From Rikenella microfusus DSM 15922 (GTDB lineage Bacteria > Bacteroidota > Bacteroidia > Bacteroidales > Rikenellaceae), in NCBI RefSeq assembly GCF_000427365.1, contig NZ_KE386488.1, positions 868,001-932,000 on the forward strand: a stretch of DNA of 64,000 bases, read 5' to 3'. Below are positions 28,253 through 37,939 of this stretch, piece by piece. Position numbers and translations under genes: made by a program. The stretch's first letter is position 1. Each line of letters begins with the position of its first letter. Under the pieces are notes generated by a model. The model did not search any database. It saw nothing but the letters and a program-made list of their open reading frames with translations, and was not told the DNA's origin.

Positions 28253-29425
28253 CTACATCAGGCACAAAGCCATGGCCGCCCCGGCCGCCGCCACCTCGTA
28301 TTCCAACGCCATCTGGCTGTCTTTCATGGCGTACCACTCTCCCAGTCCCATCAGGGCATCGATCGACGTGATGTTGCCCGCCTCGGCCGCGCTCTGCAAC
28401 AGATCCGGATAATCTTGGGCCGAATCGTCGTCTAAACGGACTTCCAGCGCCGCCGACAGCGAACGATAACGCGCATAGAGCGAACCGAGGCGTGTGCGGG
28501 CCGAAGCCTCGACCGCCGCGTGCTGGGCTTTCGCCGCCTCGCCCAGCGATCGGGCATGCCGTGTGCGCCCGCTGTTCTGCCACAGGGGCAGCGAGATCCC
28601 CGCCAGCAGGGCGTTCGTCCCTTTCGTGCCTTCGATTTCCGCTTTGTAGCCCACTTTGAGTTTCGGAAGCCATTCGTTACGGCTCAGCTTCAGCTCCCGT
28701 TGCGCGATCAGGGTATCGATAGCCGCCGCCTGAAGCTCGTAGTCGGCAGCCAGGGCGGCACGGACGAATTCGTCCTGCGTTCCGGTAAAGTCGAAACGGG
28801 GATAGCCCTGCGGCGACACCTTCCGCCCGCCGTTCAATTGGGCGAGCGCAGCGGCGGCCTCCTCCCGTTCGGTCTCGGCCAACGTCAGGCTGTTTTCGAT
28901 TTCGGTCAGGAGCATTTGAGCGTTCCGCATCTCCATGACCGTATTCCGTCCGGCTTCCACCCCCTGCCGGTACAGGGCGACGACCTGCCGGATGTCGTCC
29001 CGGCGCCGGGTCAGGATCGTTATCCGTTCGGAAGCGTAGTTCAGGTTCAGGTAGGCGTCCGACACGGCCGCCATCACGCCCCGTCTCGCGGCCTGGTATT
29101 CCTGTTCGGCTTTCGAAACCCCCAGTTTGCTGATCTTGTTCCGCTGGTGGTAGACGGTCGGGAAATCGAAGGCCTGCTCTACGGAAATTTCATACTGCGT
29201 CTCTCCCGCGAAATAATATTCCAACCCTACCTCCGGATCGTCCGGAGCCAGTCCCGTCCGGAGACCGCGGACTGTCGCTTCATGGCCTTTCTGTGCGGCG
29301 GCCAACTGAGGGCTGCGCGACGCCACGTCGCTGAGGAACGATGCGTAGTCCCCGGTCTGCGCCGGGGCGGCGCCGATCGTCGCGAGCGTCAATGCCGCCC
29401 CGATCGTGAATCTGAATATGTTCAT
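28253..29425 (-). CDS. TolC-family outer-membrane efflux channel
   Basis: A 390-residue exported TolC-like protein (signal peptide MNIFRFTIGAALTLATIGA, cleavage near AQT). It has the family's two long coiled-coil repeats (SPQLAAAQKGHEATVRGL, EQEYQAARRGVMAAVSDAYL, ALAADYELQAAAIDTLIAQRE, SLGEAAKAQHAAVEASART). It is the last gene of the metal-efflux operon and would form the outer-membrane exit for the RND pump at 29667-32780. The 240-bp gap before it holds no recognisable repeat of family A and no gene. The start at 29425 is where the signal peptide begins. Confidence 0.9.
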   Translation of the reverse strand: MNIFRFTIGAALTLATIGAAPAQTGDYASFLSDVASRSPQLAAAQKGHEATVRGLRTGLAPDDPEVGLEYYFAGETQYEISVEQAFDFPTVYHQRNKISKLGVSKAEQEYQAARRGVMAAVSDAYLNLNYASERITILTRRRDDIRQVVALYRQGVEAGRNTVMEMRNAQMLLTEIENSLTLAETEREEAAAALAQLNGGRKVSPQGYPRFDFTGTQDEFVRAALAADYELQAAAIDTLIAQRELKLSRNEWLPKLKVGYKAEIEGTKGTNALLAGISLPLWQNSGRTRHARSLGEAAKAQHAAVEASARTRLGSLYARYRSLSAALEVRLDDDSAQDYPDLLQSAAEAGNITSIDALMGLGEWYAMKDSQMALEYEVAAAGAAMALCLM

Positions 29426-29666
29426 CGGTTCTTTTTTCGTTGACATCTAACAATTTACACAACAAGGAAATAACAGTCGCAAAACCGCTGCCGGCTTGCA
29501 GCCGACGGGAGGGGACGGCGCGGGCCGAAAAGACAAAACGGAACGGAACCGGGCAAATATCGTACAGTTTTACCCAATATTACTCGCATGTCCGATTTTC
29601 AGACCTCTTCGGCCCACACCGCCGCCCGACGGTTCAATCAGCGAGTCCGGAAACCCCGGATACGCT

Positions 29667-32600
29667 TTATCCGCGTCGGCGGTACATCAGCGAATAGACC
29701 ACCGGCACTACGAACAGGTTCAGCAGCGTCGAAGTCAGCAGGCCGCCGAGAATCACGATCGCCATCGGGCTTTGTATCTCGTTGCCCGGCAAGTCGCCGC
29801 CCAACGCCAACGGAATTAGCGCCAGCCCCGAAGTCAGGGCCGTCATTACGATCGGGCTGAGCCGGTCGGCCGACCCGTGCAGGATCCGTTCGCGCAGGGA
29901 CAATCCCGCTCCCTCGGCCTCGCACGCCAGGTGCCGGTAACGCGAGATCAGCAATATCCCGTTGCGCGTGGCGATCCCGAACAGCGAGATGAACCCGATG
30001 ATCGACGGGATGCTGACGATGCCCGAAGTGAGCCGGATGGATACCACGCCCCCGATCACCGCCAGCGGCAGGTTCAGCAGCACGACGCCCGTCAGCCGGA
30101 GGTCCTTGAACTCGTTGTAGAGCAGCATGAAGACCACCAGTACGGCCAGCAGCGAGGTAAGCAGCAGCGTCCGCGAGGCGGCGGCTTCGCTTTCGAACTG
30201 ACCGCCGTATTCGATGTGGTACCCTTCGGGCAGGGGTACTTGTTCGGCGATGCGTTTCTGTATCTGCTCGACCACGCCCCGCAGGTCGGCCCCCTCGACG
30301 TTGCCCGAAACGACCAGCTTGCGGCTCACGTTTTCGCGGTTGATGGCGTTCGGCCCCGACGCGGAGACGATCTCCGCCACATCGCCCAGCGGGACTTTGA
30401 CTGTCTCGCCCGCCGCGTTGCGGCCGTCCAGCAGGATCTGGGAGATCCCTTCCATCGACGAACGGCTGACAGAATCGAATTTCAGCGTCAGGTCGAAATT
30501 CCGCTCCCCTTCATATACTTCGGAAACGGCACGGCCGGCCAGGGCGACCTCGACGGTCTGCGCGAATTGCGCCGGCGTAATGCCCCATTGGCTCAGCACG
30601 CCGCGGCGCGGCTTGATTTGCAGTTGGGGACGCTCGATCTGCTGTTCGACGTTCAGATCGACCAGCCCCGGAATATCCTGCGTGGCGGCTTTGATCCGGT
30701 TGCCCAACGCGAAAAGTTCGTTCAGGTCGTCGCCGAACACTTTGATCGCGATGTTCGACCGCGTACCCGAAAGCAGCAGGTCGATACGGTGCGAAATGGG
30801 CTGCCCGATCTCGAAAACGATCCCTTTGATACCGCCCAGCCGTTCGCGCACGTCGGCGAACACTTCGGCGCGGCTGCGCTCTTTCAGCACGAAGGGCACG
30901 TCCATTTCGGAAGTCTCCGTCCCGAGGGCGTGTTCGTCCAGTTCGGCCCGGCCGGTTTTGCGCGAGACGACGACCACTTCCGGGACCTGCATCAGCTGCT
31001 CCTCGGCCAGCGAAGCGATCCGGGCGCTCTCTTCGAGCGAAGTGCCGGGCAGGGCGGAAATCGAGATAGCCATCGACCCTTCGTTGAAAGGCGGCAGGAA
31101 ATTGCGTCCCAGGGTGGTAAAGAGGGCGACGGCGCCCGCGAACAGCACGACGGCCGCGGCCACGACCGCTTTGCGGTGGTTCAGTACGCCGGAGAGCAGG
31201 ACCGTGTAACCGGCTTTCATCTTGCGGACGATCCAGGGTTCGCGTTCGTGCCGCCCCAGCATCCGGTCGCCGGTCAGCAGGTAGCTGCTCAGTACGGGGG
31301 TCAGCGTAATGGCCACGACCATCGAGGCGAACAGCGATACGATAAAGGCGATTCCCAGCGGTTGCAGCATCCGCCCCTCCATGCCGCTCAGGAAAAAGAG
31401 CGGGGCGAAAGTGACGATGATGATCAGCGTGGCGTTCCAGATAGAGGCGCGTATCTCGGTCGAGGCTTCGTAAACCACCCGCAGGTTGGACTGCCGCTCG
31501 CTTTCGGGCCGTCGGTGGTTCTCTCGCAGCCGTTTGAATACGTTCTCGACGTCGATGATGGCGTCATCGACCAGCGATCCGATCGCAATGGCCATCCCGC
31601 CGAGGCTCATGGTGTTCAGCGAAAAACCGAGTGCCTTGAGCGTCATCATCGACACCAGGAGCGAAATCGGGATCGCCAGCAGCGAAATGACCGTCGTGCG
31701 GAAGTTGCCGAGAAAGACCATCAGGATCACGATCACCAGCACGCCGCCTTCGATCAGCGCCCGTTCGATATTGTTCACGGAGCTTTCGATAAAGGTGGCC
31801 TGCCGGAATATCTCGGTGGTGACCTGCACGTCCGGCGGCAGGTTTTCGGCGATTTCGGCGATCGTCCGGTCGAGTTTGTCGGTCAGTTCGAGCGTCCCTG
31901 TCGCGGGCTGCTTGGTGACCGAGAGGCGCACGGCACGGATGCCGTCCACCGAGGCGTCGCCCATTTGCGGGGTCTTGCCTCCGATGCGTACTTCGGCGAT
32001 GTCGGCCACGGTGATCGGCGTCCCTTCGGGCGAGAGCTTCACCACGCTGGCGGCGATCTCTTCCGGCGAGGCGGTGCGCACCCGGCCGCGGACGATGTAT
32101 TCGTTGCCGTACTGGTTCAGAATGCCCCCGGCCGCGTCGGCGTTCATATTTTGTGCGGCGGCGAGCAGTTCGTCGAGGCTCACGCCGTAATGGCGCATCA
32201 GCTGGGGCGAGGCGATGATCTGGTACTCTTTGATGTCGCCGCCGACGACGGTAACCTGGGCTACGCCGCCGGTCGAAAGCAGCCGGGGCCGCAGGGTCCA
32301 GTCGGCGAGCGTCCGCAGCTCTTCGAGGGAGGTGCTGTCGGCGGTCAGGCCGATCACCATCACTTCGCCCAGCAACGAGGACTGGGGAGCCAGCACGGGG
32401 GCCTGCGCTCCCTGGGGCAGTTGTTCGCCGATGCCGACGAGTTTTTCGGCGACGATCTGCCGGTCGAGGTAGATGTCGGTGCCCCAGTCGAATTCGACGG
32501 TAACGGTCGAAAACCCGGTCGTGGAGACGGAACGCACGCGCCTCACGTCGGTGGCGCCGTTCAGGGCGGTTTCTATGGGAAAGGTGACGAGCCGCTCCAC

Positions 32601-32780
32601 CTCTTCGGCCGCCATACCGGGGGCTTCGGTCATCACCACGACGGTGGGCGAGGTGAGGTCGGGAAACACATCGACTTCCATCCGCTGGGCGGTATAGGCG
32701 CCGGCGATGAGCATCAATGCGGATACGATCATCACCGTGAGCCGGTTGTGCAGCGAGAAGCTGATTATCTTGTTGATCAT
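29667..32780 (-). CDS. CusA/CzcA-type heavy-metal RND efflux pump
   Basis: A 1037-residue inner-membrane proton antiporter. It has the RND layout: TM1 at about 10-30, a large periplasmic loop, TM2-6 (about 340-500), a second loop and TM7-12. The TM4 segment SLGGMAIAIGSLVDDAIIDVENVFKRL carries the proton-relay acidic residues and the EN pair typical of heavy-metal pumps. The sequence RVRSVSTTGFSTVTVEFDWGTDIY is typical of the CzcA/CusA group. Metal specificity (Zn/Co/Cd versus Cu/Ag) cannot be fixed. Its operon partners are the adaptor upstream and TolC downstream. Confidence 0.93.
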   Translation of the reverse strand: MINKIISFSLHNRLTVMIVSALMLIAGAYTAQRMEVDVFPDLTSPTVVVMTEAPGMAAEEVERLVTFPIETALNGATDVRRVRSVSTTGFSTVTVEFDWGTDIYLDRQIVAEKLVGIGEQLPQGAQAPVLAPQSSLLGEVMVIGLTADSTSLEELRTLADWTLRPRLLSTGGVAQVTVVGGDIKEYQIIASPQLMRHYGVSLDELLAAAQNMNADAAGGILNQYGNEYIVRGRVRTASPEEIAASVVKLSPEGTPITVADIAEVRIGGKTPQMGDASVDGIRAVRLSVTKQPATGTLELTDKLDRTIAEIAENLPPDVQVTTEIFRQATFIESSVNNIERALIEGGVLVIVILMVFLGNFRTTVISLLAIPISLLVSMMTLKALGFSLNTMSLGGMAIAIGSLVDDAIIDVENVFKRLRENHRRPESERQSNLRVVYEASTEIRASIWNATLIIIVTFAPLFFLSGMEGRMLQPLGIAFIVSLFASMVVAITLTPVLSSYLLTGDRMLGRHEREPWIVRKMKAGYTVLLSGVLNHRKAVVAAAVVLFAGAVALFTTLGRNFLPPFNEGSMAISISALPGTSLEESARIASLAEEQLMQVPEVVVVSRKTGRAELDEHALGTETSEMDVPFVLKERSRAEVFADVRERLGGIKGIVFEIGQPISHRIDLLLSGTRSNIAIKVFGDDLNELFALGNRIKAATQDIPGLVDLNVEQQIERPQLQIKPRRGVLSQWGITPAQFAQTVEVALAGRAVSEVYEGERNFDLTLKFDSVSRSSMEGISQILLDGRNAAGETVKVPLGDVAEIVSASGPNAINRENVSRKLVVSGNVEGADLRGVVEQIQKRIAEQVPLPEGYHIEYGGQFESEAAASRTLLLTSLLAVLVVFMLLYNEFKDLRLTGVVLLNLPLAVIGGVVSIRLTSGIVSIPSIIGFISLFGIATRNGILLISRYRHLACEAEGAGLSLRERILHGSADRLSPIVMTALTSGLALIPLALGGDLPGNEIQSPMAIVILGGLLTSTLLNLFVVPVVYSLMYRRRG

Positions 32781-32796
32781 GGATCGTATTTTTTAC

Positions 32797-33121
32797 GGTT
32801 CGGTTAAATATAAGCGATGCGCAGCATCGCCAGCTCCACCGCGAGCACGCGGGGCCTGCCCGGTAGGGCGGTTCCGTAGTCGCGCACACCGCGCTAACGC
32901 AGGAAAGACAACCGAAAAGCCGTAAGGCTTTCGGGGTGGATTTCCGTCAGCGCGCGACTTCCGGCAGCATCATCAGAGCCTCTCCGAAACATACGGAAAC
33001 CTGTCCGGCGAGCGCCGCGAGCCGCGCTGCCCGAAACTACCTCGGGCGGAAAGCTGCAACCCGCGCTTCGCCTGGGGTTTTACCTCCGCGGATTCCGGGG
33101 GGGTAATCGAACGATTGAAAT
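32797..33121. repeat. palindromic block between adaptor and pump genes
   Basis: The 341-bp gap between two co-directional genes. Its right edge (GGTAATCGAACGATTGAAAT) matches the right arm of element A2, and the adaptor's stop codon abuts it. Its left edge (ACGGTTCGGTTAAATATA) resembles a family-A left arm. The interior is different and GC-rich, with GCGATGCGCAGCATCGC and other short palindromes. I read it as a hybrid or remodelled family member. No gene is seen in it. Confidence 0.55.
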
Positions 33122-34306
33122 TTAGTGCGTATGTCCGTGCGGAATAGCTGTGGACATACCCGCCAGGCGGACGTAGTAAGCGCCTTCGGTCACCACCTCG
33201 TCGCCCGGTGCGAGACCCTTCGCGATCTCGACCCTCGCCCCGTCCGACGCGCCGATCTCGACCGGTTTTTTGAGGTAATGCCCCGGCGAAGTACGCACAT
33301 ACAGATAATACGCCCCCTGCTCCTCGGTCAGCGCCGAAGCCGGCACCGTCATCACCCCTTCGCGCGGCGCACCCTTGAGGAAAACCTCGACCACCGTTCC
33401 CGGCGTCAGGCCGTCCCCGTTCTCGAATTCGAAACGCACCGGCAATGTCGGAGAACCCGCCGCCAGCGCCCGGGCCGAACCGATCAGGCGGCCGTTCGAC
33501 TGCGACAGGTCGTAAGTACGGCCATCGTAGGGCGTCGTGAAATTGGCCGTCCGGACTTCGGCCGCTTCCGCCAGGTAACGCTGCGGCACATCGGCCCGCA
33601 GCACCAGGTTGCGGTTGGCCGAAATCGTGGCCAGCGGCTGTCCCGCCGTCACGTAATCCCCTTCGCCCACCGCGAGCGAAGTCACATAACCGCCCAGCGG
33701 GGCGACGATGTTTTTGCCTCCTTTGGTGGCATGCTCGGACAGGACGGCCACCTTGCGCCGGGCCACGTCCACCGCCAGCTTCGCCGCTTCGAGTTCGGCC
33801 CCGCTGACCACTTTGTTGCCAGAAAGGGTCTCGGCACGGGCATAATCGGCCTCGGCCTTGGCCAGCTCCGCACGGGCGTCGGCCAGCTGCTGCGGATAGT
33901 TGCCCTCTGCCATCCCGGAAGAACCTAAAATCAGGAAAGGCGTCCCCTTGGCGACCTTCGTCCCTTCGGTCAGCCGCCGGCCGCCGAAACTGACGATACC
34001 GGACGCGGTGGCCGTCACGGTGGAACGGTCGCCCGGGGCTGCTTCGATGCTGCCGCCGGTGCGCACGACGCTGGCGAACGGTCCGGCCGCGGCCTTTTCA
34101 TACTTCAGGCCGAGTGCCGCAGCCTGCGCGTCGTCGAGCGCGATGACGCCCGGTCCGTCGGAATGCTCCTCCTCTTCGGCAATCGCCTCGGCGGCATGGT
34201 CATGGCCTTCCGCTCCGTGGTCGTGCGCGTCGCCGGAATCGCCGGACGTACATGCGGCCAACGCCAGCGCAGCGAGCGCCGGCAGAATTATCACAGGAAA
34301 TTTCAT
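33122..34306 (-). CDS. RND efflux periplasmic adaptor lipoprotein with His-rich metal-binding ends
   Basis: A 394-residue membrane fusion protein. A lipobox (LALAAC, Cys19) anchors it. Directly after it is an acidic His cluster (HDHGAEGHDHAAEAIAEEEE), and the C-terminus ends HGHTH, both suited to bind a divalent metal. The body has the adaptor layout: barrel-sandwich halves (VTATASGIVSFGGRRLTEG and NIVAPLGGYVTSLAVGEGD), a coiled-coil hairpin (AELAKAEADYARAETL), a beta-barrel and a membrane-proximal domain. It links the RND pump to TolC and probably delivers metal ions. Confidence 0.93.
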   Translation of the reverse strand: MKFPVIILPALAALALAACTSGDSGDAHDHGAEGHDHAAEAIAEEEEHSDGPGVIALDDAQAAALGLKYEKAAAGPFASVVRTGGSIEAAPGDRSTVTATASGIVSFGGRRLTEGTKVAKGTPFLILGSSGMAEGNYPQQLADARAELAKAEADYARAETLSGNKVVSGAELEAAKLAVDVARRKVAVLSEHATKGGKNIVAPLGGYVTSLAVGEGDYVTAGQPLATISANRNLVLRADVPQRYLAEAAEVRTANFTTPYDGRTYDLSQSNGRLIGSARALAAGSPTLPVRFEFENGDGLTPGTVVEVFLKGAPREGVMTVPASALTEEQGAYYLYVRTSPGHYLKKPVEIGASDGARVEIAKGLAPGDEVVTEGAYYVRLAGMSTAIPHGHTH

Positions 34307-34380
34307 GGTATTTCGTTTTACAGTTCAGCAATGGAAGATACATGCCGCCCCTTTTCCCGGCGCGGCACGAACAAGACGAA

Positions 34381-34833
34381 CTATAAAACGGGAGGAGCCC
34401 TTCCGGCGACGGAACCGGGCGTCCATTGCGCAGCCAGACGCGCATCGGCGACAAAATAGGAGACCGCCCCGGACAGGACGGACAATTCCGGGACGGACAG
34501 ACGGCCCGCGCCGGTGCAAAGTTCGCATTCGAAGAGTGGCAGCAGCCCCTGTGCCGCCGCGGAATGATCGTCGCCGTCGGTACCGCAACGCAGGGTGAAG
34601 GGCAGCGGAGCGGCGCACTGCACGCCGTTGCAGCCGCAATCGCAGCCGGCATCGGACAACACCGCCGTTCCGGCCGCCTCACGGACAGCGGAGACATGGC
34701 GGCAGGGCGCCGGCTCTTCCGTGCAGACCGACAGATCGGACGCGCGGTGGTGGTGCGGCACGACGGCATGCACGAACATCAGCGCGCTGGCGATCAGCAC
34801 GGCGAAAAAAGCGATATGTCGGCGCAATGGCAT
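34381..34833 (-). CDS. Cys/His-rich exported protein, DUF6769-like, first gene of the metal efflux operon
   Basis: A 150-residue protein with an N-terminal signal or membrane helix (HIAFFAVLIASALMFVHAV) followed at once by VPHHHR. It then has many cysteines (CTEEPAPC, GCDCGCNGVQC, CELC). This matches the small His/Cys exported proteins (DUF6769) that often precede heavy-metal RND operons in Bacteroidales. A periplasmic metal-binding or sensing role is inference. It has its own -7 box 24 nt upstream and precedes the adaptor gene by 74 bp. Confidence 0.7.
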   Translation of the reverse strand: MPLRRHIAFFAVLIASALMFVHAVVPHHHRASDLSVCTEEPAPCRHVSAVREAAGTAVLSDAGCDCGCNGVQCAAPLPFTLRCGTDGDDHSAAAQGLLPLFECELCTGAGRLSVPELSVLSGAVSYFVADARLAAQWTPGSVAGRAPPVL

Positions 34834-34856
34834 GGATCGGTCGCGGGATAAACGCC

Positions 34857-34864
34857 CAAAGATA
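34857..34864 (-). promoter_or_regulatory. -7 box of the metal-efflux operon
   Basis: CAAAGATA on plus, TATCTTTG on minus, 24 nt upstream of the first gene's ATG (34833). The promoter lies in the 45-bp gap after the phosphoethanolamine transferase gene. Confidence 0.6.
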
Positions 34865-34878
34865 ACGATTTATTCGTG

Positions 34879-36633
34879 CTACCGGGTTGCAGATTCCGTT
34901 TCGGGGGCCGGATAATCGAGCCCCAGCCGGCGGAACATCTCGACGTCCTGCGGTTTGAGGCCGATGCGGTCGAGCGTTTCCGGTTCGTTATGGTCGTTCA
35001 GGTAATGGCGCGGGGTTACGGTAAAATGCGGTGAAGTCACGGCCAGCGAGTCGTTGCGGTAGGGCGTTTCGATACCCCCCACCGAAAGCAGCGTGTGGAA
35101 AATCACGTTCGTGGTCACCGGCCGCCCGCTGTTGGCCGCCGCGCAGGCATGGGCCTGGGGCCACAACGAGTCGTACAGCGGCGAAAACCACATGAGGTAC
35201 GGGATATGGAGCTGGTAATAGGACGGGATCGGCGAAGCGTGCAGGAACAGGTTCCGCCGATCGTCGAAAATATCTTCGCCGTGGTCCGAAGCGTACAGCA
35301 TGGCCGCCGCCGTATTCGGCTGCGCCGCGAGCCGTCCGATGATCCCGTGCAACAACTCGTCGGTGGCCCGAACCGAATTGTCGTAAGCGTTCATCAGAAT
35401 GTCCCGGTTGTCGCGGTTCACCGATTCGTAGCTGGCCGGCCGGAAATGGATATCGTTCACGGAATAGCGCTCCTGGTAGTCGAAATGCGAGCCGTAAGTG
35501 TGCAGCACGATAAACAATTTCCGCACAGCGGTATCCGCCAGCAAAGAATCCACGCTCCGCAGCAGCACCTCGTCGTACGGGTTATACTCTTCGCCTTTGG
35601 CCATCGCGTTGGCTTTGAGGAAGACGGTGGTGTCCGCCTCGTTGCCGAAATGGTCGATGAACGAACGGTTCGGCAGCTGGTTCGAGAAAAACGCGGTACG
35701 GAAACCCGCCTCCTTGAAAGCGGTCAGGACGCTTTTGTGGGTATAGAGAATGTCGTAATTTTCGGCCGAAGCCGCGCTCAGCATGATCGGCACGCTTTTG
35801 TGCGTGGCGTTGGCCTGCGTCAGCATGTCGCGGAAACAGACCAGCCCCTCGGTCTCCGACAGGCGCGGATTGGTCTCCCGCCCGTAACCGTACAGTTGCC
35901 AGTTGAGCGCCCGCGAGGTTTCACCGATCACCATCACGTAGACTTCCCGCACGCTGTCCGACCGTTCGGAAACCGCACCGAAGCGGAAGTCTTTCGAGGT
36001 CTCGGCATAACGGTTGCCCCGCTCCCACCGATCGACGGCGAGTTTCAGGTTGTAACCGATATTGACCGGCCAGAGGTCGAGTCTGGCCCGGTAGGCCGGA
36101 TCCTGCATCCGGGCGCCGAGCATGGCGCCGAGCCCGACCGCGAAAAGGGCCGCTGCCCGCAGCGCGTTCCGTTTCCGGAACGCCGGCGCCAGCCGGTCGG
36201 AAAGGCGGATCGACATCGCTCCGAGTATCAGGGCGGGGACATAGAGCAGAACGACTCCGACGATGGCCGGCGCCAGTTTGCCCAGCAGTTCCATCGCCTC
36301 GCCCGAATTGGTGGTCGCCACGTTCAGCAGCATGTCCACCGCGATGATGGAGTTGCCGAACAGGTAGAGCAGCACCAACTGGAACGCCCCGAACACGAGT
36401 ACCGGCAGCAGGCACCAAATGATGTTCCCCGGTTTGCGGCTGACGGCGAGCAGGGCCATCCATACGGCCCCCGGCACCAATATCAGAGCCGCTTTGCCGA
36501 AAAGCGGCATCGGTTCGGTCAGACACAGGAAAAGGTTCGGGACCAGCAATACCGCCAGAAATATCCAATAGTAAGTCCGCTGGTCGGCGAACCGTTTCCT
36601 GATCCGCTCTATGGTCTCTCTAAAATGCTTCAT
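34879..36633 (-). CDS. EptA-family phosphoethanolamine transferase (sulfatase fold)
   Basis: A 584-residue inner-membrane enzyme. Five hydrophobic helices occupy about residues 20-180, followed by a periplasmic alkaline-phosphatase-fold domain. Metal and catalytic elements are visible: VMVIGETSRALNWQLYGY (Glu ligand), the LTQANATHKSVPIMLS segment expected to carry the catalytic Thr, LHTYGSHFDY, and ASDHGEDIFDD. It likely adds phosphoethanolamine to lipid A or another envelope glycan, which in this family alters resistance to cationic peptides. The start overlaps the 3' end of the barrel gene by 14 bp. Confidence 0.9.
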   Translation of the reverse strand: MKHFRETIERIRKRFADQRTYYWIFLAVLLVPNLFLCLTEPMPLFGKAALILVPGAVWMALLAVSRKPGNIIWCLLPVLVFGAFQLVLLYLFGNSIIAVDMLLNVATTNSGEAMELLGKLAPAIVGVVLLYVPALILGAMSIRLSDRLAPAFRKRNALRAAALFAVGLGAMLGARMQDPAYRARLDLWPVNIGYNLKLAVDRWERGNRYAETSKDFRFGAVSERSDSVREVYVMVIGETSRALNWQLYGYGRETNPRLSETEGLVCFRDMLTQANATHKSVPIMLSAASAENYDILYTHKSVLTAFKEAGFRTAFFSNQLPNRSFIDHFGNEADTTVFLKANAMAKGEEYNPYDEVLLRSVDSLLADTAVRKLFIVLHTYGSHFDYQERYSVNDIHFRPASYESVNRDNRDILMNAYDNSVRATDELLHGIIGRLAAQPNTAAAMLYASDHGEDIFDDRRNLFLHASPIPSYYQLHIPYLMWFSPLYDSLWPQAHACAAANSGRPVTTNVIFHTLLSVGGIETPYRNDSLAVTSPHFTVTPRHYLNDHNEPETLDRIGLKPQDVEMFRRLGLDYPAPETESATR

Positions 36634-37939
36634 TGATCTGGAAGAGGAACCCGTTCTGTCCTTTGCCGAAGCCGTAGTCGAGGCGGACGTTCACCCTTTT
36701 CTTGAATTCCCACCGGTAGCCGATCCCGTAGTTGGGCAGCGTATGGCCCCAGCGGAAAGTTTTAAAATCCTTGTACACGTTCCCCGCGCCGACCCATGCC
36801 GCCAGCCCGTGGCGGTTGTAGATGTGCTGCCTCAGCTCCATCTGTATCTCGGTCAGGTTATTGTCGCGGTAACGCCCTTCGTAGTAACCGCGCATGCGGT
36901 ACGACCCGCCCAGTTTGGCCATCATCGTCCACGGCACGTCGCCATAGTTGTGCTGCGTGTGGAAGTCGAAAGCCAGCACGGCCCCTTTCCACAGTTTCTG
37001 GTAAAAATCCACGATCAGATCGGTGCGCCCGTAAGCGTATTTGTTGCCCAGCCATTTCGGGTTGGCGTATTGTTCCAGCCGCACGTACCAGCCCTTGTAG
37101 GCATTGGTCATCACATCGCGCGAGTCGTAGTTCAGCACGAACCCCATGCCGAAACTCAGCACTGAGGCGTCCTGGCCCAGCAACAGTTCGGGCCGGTCGA
37201 AACGCAGGCCGTCCACATAGTCGAAACTGGCCACGGGTCCCAGGTAGAGGTTCTTGGCGATCCGGAACTGGAAATCGACCTTGACCTGGTTCTGTTTCCG
37301 AGTGTACTGGCTGGCGTTGGCGTTGTCCGCGGCCATGTCGTAACCGATTCCCCAAAATGCGCTGGGGAACGAGAAGGTATAAAGCAGGTAGTTCAGCCGG
37401 TAGCGGTCGCGGGGGAAAATATTCGTGCCGCGTATCCCGACCATGTAGAACCCGGAGGTAGCCACGGAGCTGAACAGCGAGACATTGGAGGGTTGGAGCA
37501 GGGTGTCGCTGCGATCGACCCGGTAGAGGCCGGAAGCGACCAGTCCCAGGCCGACTTTCACGTCGTTCGAATAGAACGGGCCGCCGATAATGCTGAAATC
37601 GAATTTTTTATCTTTTTTTTCCTGGTTCGATTCGGTAAAGAAACGCATGAACCGCTGCCAACCGGTCAGTTTCACGGGCGTGCTGTCCGCCGGTGCCGTG
37701 CTGTCGGCGGCTGCGGCGGTGTCCGCTGCGGCAGCGGGAGTTTTGGCCTGCACCGCAGTGTCGGCCCCGGCAGAGACCGCATCCGGTAATAGTCCGTATC
37801 CGGCAGGCACGGCGAAACGGGTATGCTGCGCCTGCGCTCCGCCGGCAAGGAGCAGGCCCGCAGCCAGGGCAAAAGCGGAAGCACGCAGGAAGGTGCGGCG
37901 GGTTCTGCTTATCCGTCGGGTTTTCAAAGCGGGAATCAA
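36620..37939 (-). CDS. BamA/TamA-type outer-membrane barrel without POTRA domains
   Basis: A 439-residue exported protein whose C-terminal 330 residues resemble the surface-antigen (Omp85) beta-barrel (VGLGLVASGLYR, LNYDSRDVMTNAYKGWYV, GSYRMRGYYEGRYRDNN, final Phe). The RMRGY motif corresponds to the conserved VRGF/Y-type loop. Between the signal peptide and the barrel is only an Ala/Thr-rich low-complexity linker (AAADTAAAADSTAPADST), so POTRA domains are absent. The only plausible start is TTG at 37939, which overlaps the upstream PCMD stop (TTGA). It is translationally coupled to both neighbours. A role in surface transport or lipid handling is inference. Confidence 0.82.
   Translation of the reverse strand: MIPALKTRRISRTRRTFLRASAFALAAGLLLAGGAQAQHTRFAVPAGYGLLPDAVSAGADTAVQAKTPAAAADTAAAADSTAPADSTPVKLTGWQRFMRFFTESNQEKKDKKFDFSIIGGPFYSNDVKVGLGLVASGLYRVDRSDTLLQPSNVSLFSSVATSGFYMVGIRGTNIFPRDRYRLNYLLYTFSFPSAFWGIGYDMAADNANASQYTRKQNQVKVDFQFRIAKNLYLGPVASFDYVDGLRFDRPELLLGQDASVLSFGMGFVLNYDSRDVMTNAYKGWYVRLEQYANPKWLGNKYAYGRTDLIVDFYQKLWKGAVLAFDFHTQHNYGDVPWTMMAKLGGSYRMRGYYEGRYRDNNLTEIQMELRQHIYNRHGLAAWVGAGNVYKDFKTFRWGHTLPNYGIGYRWEFKKRVNVRLDYGFGKGQNGFLFQINEAF

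Noticed and set aside
29877-32807. 976-codon open frame opposite the RND pump, and 52935-55598 opposite the TonB receptor
   Set aside because: Same antisense artefact; low-complexity His/Arg/Asp-rich translations with no recognisable family.
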